Shown here piece after piece: positions 1 to 5,810 of a stretch of DNA of 7,879 bases (its first letter is position 1; each line of letters opens with the position of its first letter). Origin of the DNA: Methanosarcinaceae archaeon (GTDB lineage: Archaea; Halobacteriota; Methanosarcinia; Methanosarcinales; Methanosarcinaceae); the NCBI GenBank assembly GCA_020793555.1, contig DQIO01000222.1:1-7879 (forward strand), written 5' to 3'. Both the position numbers and the translations under genes were made by a program. The notes under the pieces are model-generated. The model did no database searches, was not told the DNA's origin, and saw nothing but the letters and a program-made list of their open reading frames with translations.

Positions 1-2
1 AT

Positions 3-287
3 TACAAAGAAATAAGACCTGCGCTTCCTCAATATGAAAGACGTATTACAGCACTTAGGACAGAAAAAGACATAGCTTCCATAAATGATGATGCTCTATC
101 TGAATACACTCAAATTGTAAAGGATTTAAGTGATATCAGACAAAAAATAAAAGACAGTGTCGATGCACTTGCAGAATATGATTCTAAAAAGAAAAAAGAA
201 AAGCGATTGCTGGATTTGAGAAATATTGGTGTGGGTGTTATTATTGGGTTAATAATCGCTGCTGTGAGCTGGGTTTTAACGTCATGA
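3..287 (+). CDS. C-terminal end of a coiled-coil, single-pass membrane protein (partial, hypothetical)
   Basis: The frame is open from the window edge to a TGA at 285-287, giving the last 94 residues of a protein that starts outside the window. The visible part is strongly charged and helical (segments such as YTQIVKDLSDIRQKIKDSV), which suggests a coiled coil. A basic stretch (SKKKKEKR) follows, then one hydrophobic segment of about 20 residues (GVGVIIGLIIAAVSWVL) that ends three residues before the stop. This is a tail-anchor layout, with the coiled coil probably cytoplasmic by the positive-inside rule. I do not recognise the family. Base composition is AT-rich like the 203-residue gene downstream and unlike the operon further right, so both may belong to an accessory segment. 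An open frame of this length with a clean terminal membrane helix makes a real gene likely; function is unknown. Confidence 0.6.
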   Translation, partial: YKEIRPALPQYERRITALRTEKDIASINDDALSEYTQIVKDLSDIRQKIKDSVDALAEYDSKKKKEKRLLDLRNIGVGVIIGLIIAAVSWVLTS

Positions 288-294
288 CATATTT

Positions 295-501
295 TTAACT
301 GAATGTGTGCGACCAATCAAAATGAGCAAACACGCAATGATTGGAGAGGGGCGCATATCCGCCACTTCCCATACATTCCTCTACCATGCTCCAACCGCAC
401 ATGCCTTCAAATTCAGGATACTCTTCTTCTGTCGGGTCTGGGATTAAATTCATTTGATGTGTTTCATCCGGCGTGGAGTTGGTGATTTTAGGTGGCAGCA
501 T
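295..501 (-). CDS. Small hypothetical protein, 68 aa, Cys/Trp/His-containing
   Basis: ATG at 501 to TAA at 297-295. I do not recognise it. The N-terminal half is acidic and proline-rich (DPTEEEYPEFEG). The C-terminal half is dense in Cys, Gly, Trp and His (CGWSMVEECMGSGGY, then NHCVFAHFDWSH). Three Cys and three His lie within about 35 residues, which could suit metal binding or disulfides, but that is only an inference. The opposite strand carries a 60-codon reading frame (303-485) over the same bases with a less protein-like composition, so I prefer this strand. No ribosome site sits at normal spacing; a GAGGAG lies about 25 nt upstream. The palindromic TATA-like site at 565-574 could serve it as well as the plus-strand gene. 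It may be a remnant of something longer or a spurious frame. Confidence 0.4.
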   Translation of the reverse strand: MLPPKITNSTPDETHQMNLIPDPTEEEYPEFEGMCGWSMVEECMGSGGYAPLSNHCVFAHFDWSHTFS

Positions 502-564
502 GTGTTATTTGGTTTTTTTACTGCTCCTCGATCCTTGTCAGTTTATTTGCACACTTTTTCTAAA

Positions 565-574
565 CTTATATAAG
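565..574 (+). promoter_or_regulatory. TATA box, CTTATATAAG, symmetrical
   Basis: CTTATATAAG is a perfect 10-bp palindrome resembling an archaeal TATA box. Transcription to the right would begin near 595, leaving a leader of about 20 nt before the ATG at 615. Because it is symmetrical, it could also direct leftward transcription towards the ATG at 501. Direction cannot be settled from sequence, as no clear purine-rich BRE is visible on either side. Confidence 0.45.
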
Positions 575-614
575 TGATAATATCCAAAGGTTCTTCGAGC
601 ATGGATGTATTTAT

Positions 615-1226
615 ATGACTACAAAATTATTAAAATGTACATTGACGGACAAGAATGAAATCATAGCATATGCTGAATTTTATGATTTTGTTAATAAAAG
701 TGAGTCGAAATTAGAGAAGTCTATTTTAAAAGAAGCGCAAACGGTAGAATGTGCTGATGATTTATTTAAATTATTACTAGACAAAGATAAAGGCATCCTA
801 AAATGGAAAGGTGCTTTGAGGATTAAGCGATATTTTGAAGATGAAGAATATTGGAATTCGAGTAGAAAAGAGGAGTTCTTGAATTTGATCAGAATGTCAT
901 GCGATGATTATAACGTCAATGAAGAAATTGTAACTGAATTAATTGAATATAAGGGCATCTATTATCCAATGGCATCCACGATTGTTTATTTTTTCAGTCA
1001 AGGAAAATGCCCAATCATTGATTGGAGAGCCATACAAACTCTCAATGAATTGAATTATGATGTAAATAATGATGATTGGGATGGCTATTTTGAAACATGT
1101 TTTAAAGCGATTAGCAATTCTGGAATCCGTTTTAGAGATTTAGATAAAGCACTATGGATATATCAAGATGTTAAAAAATATTTAACAATATGTGAAGAAC
1201 TAAACCGTTTGAATATTGGACTATAG
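615..1226 (+). CDS. Hypothetical protein, 203 aa, C-terminal half resembling the HhH-GPD DNA glycosylase fold
   Basis: ATG at 615 to TAG at 1224-1226. The N-terminal ~110 residues are acidic and helical with no motif I can name. Residues 108-143 read ELIEYKGIYYPMASTIV, then KCPIIDWRAIQTL; residues 171-184 read IRFRDLDKALWIYQ. A short helix, a glycine-containing hairpin, a helix, then Pro-Ile-Ile-Asp resembles the helix-hairpin-helix plus conserved Asp of HhH-GPD base-excision glycosylases, where Asp sits in a PVDTHV-type segment; Asp136 would be the equivalent. The catalytic Lys of OGG1-type enzymes and the iron-sulfur cysteines of the Nth/MutY type are not obvious, so glycosylase activity is not claimed. 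An upstream ATG at 601 opens only a five-codon frame. Only a weak GGATG-like ribosome site precedes 615. No partner gene is adjacent, and the coding sequence is AT-rich compared with the operon, suggesting acquisition. The gene is probably real; function is uncertain. Confidence 0.7.
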   Translation: MTTKLLKCTLTDKNEIIAYAEFYDFVNKSESKLEKSILKEAQTVECADDLFKLLLDKDKGILKWKGALRIKRYFEDEEYWNSSRKEEFLNLIRMSCDDYNVNEEIVTELIEYKGIYYPMASTIVYFFSQGKCPIIDWRAIQTLNELNYDVNNDDWDGYFETCFKAISNSGIRFRDLDKALWIYQDVKKYLTICEELNRLNIGL

Positions 1227-1239
1227 ATTGAAATCAATT

Positions 1240-1247
1240 GATTAATT
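1240..1247 (+). repeat. Left direct repeat (target-site duplication), GATTAATT
   Basis: This 8-bp direct repeat adjoins the left inverted repeat and is matched exactly at 1530-1537. Its core ATTAAT is itself palindromic, so a simple inverted-repeat reading would wrongly extend the terminal repeats to 22 bp with one mismatch. Confidence 0.6.
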
Positions 1248-1319
1248 GTATTTGTATAGCTGGTGCAGTACTGTGGTGCAGAGTGTTTAATGAGTGCATG
1301 ATAAAAACGATTCTACAAT

Positions 1320-1333
1320 CCGCGCATGCGCGG
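1320..1333. repeat. GC-rich perfect palindrome inside the MITE-like element
   Basis: CCGCGCATGCGCGG is a 14-bp perfect palindrome in otherwise AT-rich DNA. Its inner 12 bp alternate pyrimidine and purine, a composition prone to cruciform or left-handed structure. It may mark an internal transposase or host-protein site, or be a relic of a REP-like hairpin; neither is proven. Confidence 0.6.
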
Positions 1334-1447
1334 CGTTGCCCTGCATACACATCGAATTTTCAATTGCTTCCAGCGCATTCCACAATTTTCTCGTACACAT
1401 TTTACTAACGGTTTCGATTATTCAATTTCGTATGTATGAAACATGCC

Positions 1448-1461
1448 GCCTGCGGGCGGTC
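1448..1461. repeat. GC-rich hairpin inside the MITE-like element
   Basis: CCGCCTGCGGGCGG can fold into a 5-bp GC stem around a 4-nt loop. Together with the palindrome near 1320 it gives the element two internal hairpins, one near each end. No T-tract follows, so it is not a typical terminator. Confidence 0.5.
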
Positions 1462-1529
1462 GCATTGTTTTTGGATTCAAATCGAAACATTTCATTTGCG
1501 CAGTAATCTTAAAACAGCTATACAAATAC

Positions 1530-1537
1530 GATTAATT
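1530..1537 (+). repeat. Right direct repeat (target-site duplication), GATTAATT
   Basis: Exact 8-bp copy of 1240-1247, directly outside the right inverted repeat. The following bases (ATATTCTGC) do not match the sequence left of the other copy, so the duplication is confined to these 8 bp. Confidence 0.6.
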
Positions 1538-1548
1538 ATATTCTGCAA

Positions 1549-1656
1549 TTAATGAATATAAATCAGAATTTGAGGGGCAAAAATTCCTCCCAATATCCCG
1601 TATTTTCTCATTTTCCACACCATCCACGTTGCCAAAAAATTAAACAACCCCAACAT
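1549..1656 (-). CDS. Possible hydrophobic microprotein, 35 aa, at the end of the transporter operon
   Basis: The ATG at 1656-1654 overlaps the TGA of the ATPase gene by one base (TGATG), and a GGTGAT ribosome-like site lies just upstream inside the ATPase codons. The frame runs to TAA at 1551-1549. The peptide is hydrophobic with a basic centre: a first segment MLGLFNFLATWMVW, then KMRKYG, then GGIFAPQILIYIH, which could be a one- or two-segment membrane peptide. Start-stop overlap is how translationally coupled genes look, and small membrane subunits of ABC transporters are known in general. Against it, short frames in T-rich DNA are often hydrophobic by chance, the ribosome-site spacing is short, and the region contains a T-run that could instead be the operon terminator. 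It ends 12 bp before the MITE-like element. Confidence 0.3.
   Translation of the reverse strand: MLGLFNFLATWMVWKMRKYGILGGIFAPQILIYIH
1634..1640 (-). terminator. Possible U-tract terminator after the ATPase gene
   Basis: The minus strand reads ATTTTTT here, 16-22 nt after the ATPase stop. U-rich tracts without a strong hairpin are the common archaeal termination signal. It competes with the interpretation that this stretch codes for a 35-residue microprotein; if that peptide is real, termination must be further left. Confidence 0.35.
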
Positions 1657-2357
1657 CAATCACCATTACCATTGCGCGAATCCTCACAAATTTTCCCATC
1701 AACCAGTTGTATTGTCCTGTCAGTCTTGGCAGCCATGTGTTTATCATGGGTCACAAGAATGAAAGTTTGGTTATGCTCACGGTTTAGCCTTCGCAACAGT
1801 TCATAGATATTATCGCTGGCTTTTGAATCAAGATTACCCGTGGGCTCGTCCCCGATAACAATACTTGGTTTATTCACCAGTGCCCGTGCAATGGCAACGC
1901 GCTGGTTCTGGCCACCTGATAACTGGTTAGGTCTGTGTTTCATTCTGTCACCCAAGCCCACCTCTTCAAGCATTTTGCTTGCTGTCTTTCGTGCTTCAGA
2001 ACGTTTGACTCCATTGATCAATAATGGCATCATAACATTTTCAAGAGCATTGAAATCAGGCAAAAGGTGATGGTACTGGAATATAAAACCCAATTGTTTA
2101 TTCCTTGTAACAGAACGCTGCTTATCAGACATTTTCGTAACATCGACCCCATCCAGCAGGATAGTTCCACTGGTGGGAGTATCAAGAATACCGATCTGGT
2201 TTAGCAGTGTACTCTTGCCGGAACCAGATGGACCCATAATAGCCATGAACTCTCCCTGTTCAATATTCAGCCCCACATCGTCAAGGGCTTTTATTTCCAC
2301 TCCGTCACCGAATATTTTGGTCAGGTTTTTTATCTGGATAATATACTTTTCAGACAC
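1656..2357 (-). CDS. ABC transporter ATP-binding protein, LolD/MacB type
   Basis: Cytoplasmic ATPase of 233 residues that would power the two permeases encoded just upstream. All ABC motifs are present: Walker A GPSGSGKST (residues 42-50), Q-loop Gln94, signature LSGGQNQR (146-153), Walker B with GDEPTGNLD (169-177, catalytic Glu171), and the H-loop VTHD with His204. The PTGNLD segment and short length fit the LolD/MacB/FtsE-like branch rather than nutrient importers. I chose the GTG at 2357-2355: it overlaps the permease stop by 8 nt, is preceded by a strong GGAGGCGAT at proper spacing, and is followed by MSEKYIIQIKNLTKIFG, a normal N-terminus. The frame extends 12 codons further upstream (to 2393), but that sequence merely reads through the permease end. 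The C-terminal tail ends in an unusual polar CEDSRNGNGD. Assignment to the family is secure; the transported substrate is unknown. Confidence 0.93.
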   Translation of the reverse strand: MSEKYIIQIKNLTKIFGDGVEIKALDDVGLNIEQGEFMAIMGPSGSGKSTLLNQIGILDTPTSGTILLDGVDVTKMSDKQRSVTRNKQLGFIFQYHHLLPDFNALENVMMPLLINGVKRSEARKTASKMLEEVGLGDRMKHRPNQLSGGQNQRVAIARALVNKPSIVIGDEPTGNLDSKASDNIYELLRRLNREHNQTFILVTHDKHMAAKTDRTIQLVDGKICEDSRNGNGD

Positions 2358-3516
2358 TATAAATCGCCTCCACTGGGTCCATTTTTGAAGCACGCCTGGC
2401 AGGGAATACTCCGGCTATGATATTAATTACCATAGCAAAAACACTGGCTGAGATGAAATTCTTAAATTCTATCACAATTGGCAGGTGATCCATCCCGAAA
2501 TACATCTCGGGAGGGACGGGTATAACAATGGATGCAATTGCCGCCGATGCTGCATATCCCAATATACAACCAACAGCAACACCCATCATTCCCAGGATTG
2601 CCGCTTCCAGTAAAAATATCAGCATAATACTTCGCCGGGATGTACCCATAGCCATTAACATACCTATCTCCCCCATCTTTTCCATAACTATCATAATCAG
2701 GACATTGGCGACACCAAAACCCGATATGCCGAAGATAATAATATAAAAGAAATAAACCATACCCTCCGAAGTCTCAAGAAGGGTCAGTATTTCTGCATTC
2801 TGCTCCATCCAGCTTATAGCATCATAACCCGTCTCACGGTCAATTCCGTTAGCCAGATCTTCGGAAGCATACGGATCAGACAGCCTAATTCCCATTCCTG
2901 TTATTACATCCCCTGATCTATAGAGATCCTGCAACCGCTCAATATTTACAAATGCCATTGTTTCATCAAGCGGCGTTCCAGTCTGGAATATGCCGGTAAT
3001 AGTAAAATCAATAGGTTCAGCCCCCGGGATCTGGGCTGTTACACTGTCACCCATTCCCACATCAAGGTTTTTAGCTAATTTGTAACCAAGGACTATGCGG
3101 CTGCCGGGATTTTCAATGGATGTAAACTCCCCGGCCAGCATATATTTATCCCTATTGACAACCCGGTTCTCATCTTCAGGATTGATGCCGTACAACAGTA
3201 CCCCTTCAGCGTTGTGCTTGTATTGCAAAGCAGCCTCGCCCTGGAAATATGACGAAACTCCCTCTACACCTTCCAGATCATAGATATGGTTCTCAAGCCC
3301 GTGGTAGAGGTGTATGTAATCCTCGTCTTCCTTTGGCATGATCGTGATATGAGCCTGGTTCTCAGTTGTTGAATCGATCAATATACTCGTGTAACCGCCC
3401 ATCATTGACATGAATATTATAATTATACCCACAGCCAGTGATACTGCAATAACGGAAAACAACGTTTGCCTGCGGCGTGACTTGATGTGTCTTGTAGCAA
3501 CATCCAGCTCAAACAT
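2350..3516 (-). CDS. ABC transporter permease, FtsX/LolC-type (second of two)
   Basis: Membrane subunit of 388 residues with the four-helix MacB/LolCE layout. One helix lies near the N-terminus (about 17-40) and a large extracytoplasmic MacB-PCD-type domain spans about 41-250. Three C-terminal helices follow (about 253-278, 298-333 and 353-372). The loop after helix 2 reads MEKMGEIGMLMAMGTSRRSI, the characteristic FtsX-family coupling segment, and the protein ends ARRASKMDPVEAI, also typical. I chose the ATG at 3516: AGGGGA lies at good spacing, and the start MFELDVATRH matches MYELFIALRH of the paralogue next door. A TTG five codons upstream is in frame but has no support. The gene begins 11 nt after the upstream permease stop and its last codons carry the ribosome site of the ATPase gene. 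It most likely forms a heterodimer with that permease, as LolC does with LolE. Confidence 0.9.
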   Translation of the reverse strand: MFELDVATRHIKSRRRQTLFSVIAVSLAVGIIIIFMSMMGGYTSILIDSTTENQAHITIMPKEDEDYIHLYHGLENHIYDLEGVEGVSSYFQGEAALQYKHNAEGVLLYGINPEDENRVVNRDKYMLAGEFTSIENPGSRIVLGYKLAKNLDVGMGDSVTAQIPGAEPIDFTITGIFQTGTPLDETMAFVNIERLQDLYRSGDVITGMGIRLSDPYASEDLANGIDRETGYDAISWMEQNAEILTLLETSEGMVYFFYIIIFGISGFGVANVLIMIVMEKMGEIGMLMAMGTSRRSIMLIFLLEAAILGMMGVAVGCILGYAASAAIASIVIPVPPEMYFGMDHLPIVIEFKNFISASVFAMVINIIAGVFPARRASKMDPVEAIYSV

Positions 3517-3527
3517 GGCAATTCCCC

Positions 3528-4688
3528 TCAATCACGGCCAATCGCCTCCACCGGCTTAAGTTTTGAAGCACGACTTGCAGGGTATATCCCGGCAATGAGA
3601 TTTATCAGGAATGTGAACAACACGATAATGACCGCATCCTGTATCCTGACAACAAACGGTATTGATGAGATACCGGCCATGACTTCAAATCCATAGTCAT
3701 ATGACCCCATATATATGGCAAACGCCGCACCCAGCATCACGCCAAATAAACCCCCCAATAATCCCAGAATGCTGCTTTCCATCACAAATATTCTCATAAT
3801 GCTTCTTCTTGACACTCCCATTGCCATGAGCATACCTATCTCTTTGGTTTTTTCCATGACTGACATAAACAGAGTACTGACTATACCAAAAGATGCTATA
3901 ATTATAATAAGACCCAGTGTGATGGCATTGCTTGTTCCTTCAATTTTCAATGTTTGTATTATTTCAGGATTAGTTTCCTTCCAGCCTGCAGCGGGATATC
4001 CAAGGGTATCGATCTCCTCTGATATTTCCTGTGCCCGCTCACGGTCATCTCCGCGCACTAAAATAGTTGTTACAACGTTAGACACGTCAAGAAAATCCTG
4101 GACTGTGGACAGGGACGTAAACGCCAGAGTTTCATCCATAGGTGTTTTGCTGTTATAAATGCCCACAACTTTCAGGTTTGTCGGATTTGCTTCCGGAAAT
4201 GAAGCATCAATGGTATCTCCAATTTCCACATCGAGTTTTTCAGCAAGTGCATCACCAACCACTACACTGTTGGGAGACACCTCCAGATCCCTGAAATTGC
4301 CCTCGACAATATTGTTATTGATAAACATCACGGAATCATGGTCTTCAACCCGGATGCCCTGCATGACCACATTCTTGTTCTTGCCTTTGTATTCAAATGT
4401 AGCGGCTCCCATAAGGACCGGTGATATGCTTGTCACGCCATCGATCTCATTGATATTTTCTATGAGATTACGGTACAGATGAATGTAATCTTCACCTTCC
4501 TGTGGTTCAACTGTTACATGTGGCATCATTGTGTCAACAGTCTTTGAATACATCTCATCGGTAAAACCCACCATCATCGCCTGTGACCACATGAGCAGCA
4601 TAACTGCCAGACCGACTGCAATTATAGAAAAGATGGACTGTCTACGGCGAGAAGTTAGATGCCGCAGGGCAATGAAGAGCTCATACAT
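3528..4688 (-). CDS. ABC transporter permease, FtsX/LolC-type (first of two)
   Basis: Membrane subunit of 386 residues, paralogous to the permease that follows. It has the same order of parts: a basic start with SRRRQ, helix 1 (about 17-40), a large outer domain (about 41-250) and three C-terminal helices (about 255-278, 300-328, 351-370). The motif MEKTKEIGMLMAMGVSRRSI sits at about 278-297 and the ending is ASRASKLKPVEAI. Shared outer-domain landmarks are EDYIHLYR versus EDYIHLYH and the KTPMDETLAF versus TPLDETMAF segment. I chose the ATG at 4688 because AGGTGAT precedes it and it yields MYELFIALRH, parallel to the paralogue. A GTG at 4697 lies within that ribosome site and is less likely. 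It starts 5 nt after the stop of the exported-protein gene, so its ribosome site overlaps that stop codon. No ATPase domain is fused, unlike bacterial MacB. Confidence 0.9.
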   Translation of the reverse strand: MYELFIALRHLTSRRRQSIFSIIAVGLAVMLLMWSQAMMVGFTDEMYSKTVDTMMPHVTVEPQEGEDYIHLYRNLIENINEIDGVTSISPVLMGAATFEYKGKNKNVVMQGIRVEDHDSVMFINNNIVEGNFRDLEVSPNSVVVGDALAEKLDVEIGDTIDASFPEANPTNLKVVGIYNSKTPMDETLAFTSLSTVQDFLDVSNVVTTILVRGDDRERAQEISEEIDTLGYPAAGWKETNPEIIQTLKIEGTSNAITLGLIIIIASFGIVSTLFMSVMEKTKEIGMLMAMGVSRRSIMRIFVMESSILGLLGGLFGVMLGAAFAIYMGSYDYGFEVMAGISSIPFVVRIQDAVIIVLFTFLINLIAGIYPASRASKLKPVEAIGRD

Positions 4689-4693
4689 GAATA

Positions 4694-5782
4694 TCACCTG
4701 CGTCTGTGGTTTGCCAGATATGCTATTATAAGAAGTGAAAACGTTGAAAAGATGGTAAGACCTGGTGACTCTTCGGTGGTAGTCGATTCAGGTGTTTCGT
4801 CAACAAAGATGTCTTCCTCAACTTCTATGACCGTATCCCACCTGTCCAGTGTATCACCATCGTTACCCACGACTGTGAGTGTAAGTTCGTATAGCCCTGT
4901 TTCAAGTTTGTCGTTCCATGCGACCTCGATGGTTTCGTCATCTCCTGACATCAGGACCGGGGACTTTTCAGATATTTCCTCAATTACGTTACCGTTCTCT
5001 GTAACTGTAAATACGATATTACCTGTGAATGGAACCTGTGACTGACCGAGTAAGGTAGCGCTTGCACCTGTCTCATCCTTGTAGAGTTCAGTAATCTTTG
5101 CATCGTCTTTTGTAGTGAATGTTTCCGATCTTGCAATTACAACATCTGTTGGTGATGCGATCCTCACTTTCACTCTGGTGGAGTATTCATGATCGTTATC
5201 GAGACGTATGTTCCAGTCTTTTGAAAGTGGTGTAGCCTGCACTACATTAATGCGGTTGTCTTTGGTCTGGTAAACAACGGTGTCGCCATCAACAAGCATG
5301 TATTCCACATCTGCCAGCACGGGTTCTGCACCCAGTGCGCCAATCTTTGGCGAGAGGATGATGCTGATGCCCATTGAATCCGGTACGATGTCCTTGATGT
5401 ATATTTTTGGGATAGCCGCCCGCCCGTATGAGAAGTTGGAGTATCTTGTTTGTATGGTGCTGCCGTCCATTGACATTACAATTTCGGTTCGGTAGTACCC
5501 TTCATCAGGTTTGATGTCCCAGAATGCCACTTTGGTAATATCGGCATTAGGTGAAATATCTTTGATGTCGAATTGTTTTGATGATATTACTTTTCCATCG
5601 AATATCAGGTTAGACCTTACAACGATGTTTTCATAATTTTCATTTGCATGGATCGTGAAGTCTGCCGAGTCAACGTCTGAGTAGATCTCAATGATGTTGA
5701 TATCCTGTGCGCTGGCTGGCTGGACTGAAATAAATAGTAATAGCAATGTTGCCAAAAATATTGTTAAATTTCGTGTGGACAT
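4694..5782 (-). CDS. Exported, C-terminally anchored beta-rich protein of the transporter operon (PGF-CTERM-like)
   Basis: A 362-residue secreted protein. Residues 1-25 form a signal peptide: basic start, hydrophobic core LTIFLATLLLLFISV, probable cleavage after ASA25. The mature part (about 27-322) alternates hydrophobic and polar residues and looks like three beta-sandwich or Ig-like units of about 95 residues each (27-120, 125-225, 226-322); this is judged by eye. An acidic Thr/Ser-rich spacer (DETPESTTTEE) follows, then SPGL, one hydrophobic stretch (TIFSTFSLLIIAYLA) and a terminal HRRR. That tripartite end matches archaeosortase signals of the PGF-CTERM type, except that PGL replaces PGF. 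It should stay at the outer face of the membrane beside the permease outer domains, where it could act as an adaptor or substrate-binding partner. GAGGT lies ahead of the ATG; the tetR stop is 28 nt upstream. The domain family is not recognised. Confidence 0.85.
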   Translation of the reverse strand: MSTRNLTIFLATLLLLFISVQPASAQDINIIEIYSDVDSADFTIHANENYENIVVRSNLIFDGKVISSKQFDIKDISPNADITKVAFWDIKPDEGYYRTEIVMSMDGSTIQTRYSNFSYGRAAIPKIYIKDIVPDSMGISIILSPKIGALGAEPVLADVEYMLVDGDTVVYQTKDNRINVVQATPLSKDWNIRLDNDHEYSTRVKVRIASPTDVVIARSETFTTKDDAKITELYKDETGASATLLGQSQVPFTGNIVFTVTENGNVIEEISEKSPVLMSGDDETIEVAWNDKLETGLYELTLTVVGNDGDTLDRWDTVIEVEEDIFVDETPESTTTEESPGLTIFSTFSLLIIAYLANHRRR

Positions 5783-5810
5783 GTTACCGTTACCTCTTTG
5801 TTTATATTAT

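Larger units (their letters stand above)
1248..1529. mobile_element. MITE-like non-autonomous insertion element (282 bp)
   Basis: The two ends are a 15-bp perfect inverted repeat: GTATTTGTATAGCTG at 1248-1262 and its complement CAGCTATACAAATAC at 1515-1529. Immediately outside both is the same 8-bp sequence GATTAATT (1240-1247 and 1530-1537), as expected for a target-site duplication. Beyond the perfect core, TACTG recurs on both arms (1269-1273 and the complement of 1501-1505) with a 3-nt offset. The interior carries no convincing reading frame and no transposase motif, but has two GC-rich palindromes. Size, ends and lack of coding fit a MITE or the eroded deletion derivative of an insertion sequence. 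Eight-bp duplications occur in several IS families (for example IS6, IS66, IS256, IS1595), and I cannot assign one. It sits between the convergent 203-residue gene and the transporter operon, disrupting neither. Confidence 0.65.

Noticed and set aside
1294..1506. 70-codon plus-strand reading frame inside the MITE-like block
   Set aside because: Its composition is not protein-like, it spans both GC palindromes and nearly the whole element, lacks a ribosome site, and shows no transposase motif.
1241..1536. 22-bp inverted repeats with one mismatch as the element ends
   Set aside because: The outer ATTAAT is palindromic and belongs to an 8-bp direct repeat GATTAATT; the true inverted repeats are the inner 15 bp.
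1236..1540. CRISPR array or tandem repeats in the gene-free stretch
   Set aside because: There is no regularly spaced direct repeat, only the terminal repeats and two palindromes of a transposon-like element.
2358..2393. Twelve extra N-terminal residues for the ATPase (start at 2393)
   Set aside because: These codons lie inside the permease end, have no family resemblance, and the GTG at 2357 has a strong ribosome site and gives the usual N-terminus.
3715..4482. Long plus-strand frames opposite the first permease (147 and 107 codons)
   Set aside because: They are antisense shadows of a clearly conserved permease and show low-complexity Ser/Ile/Pro-rich composition.
4659..5045. 128-codon plus-strand frame opposite the exported protein and permease start
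   Set aside because: The Ser/Val repeats are an antisense effect of Asp/Glu/Thr-rich coding on the other strand; no ribosome site or family features.
5783..5810. Independent promoter between tetR and the exported-protein gene
   Set aside because: The gap is only 28 bp; the AT-rich TTATATT lies too close to the start codon to place a start 25 bp downstream before the ribosome site.
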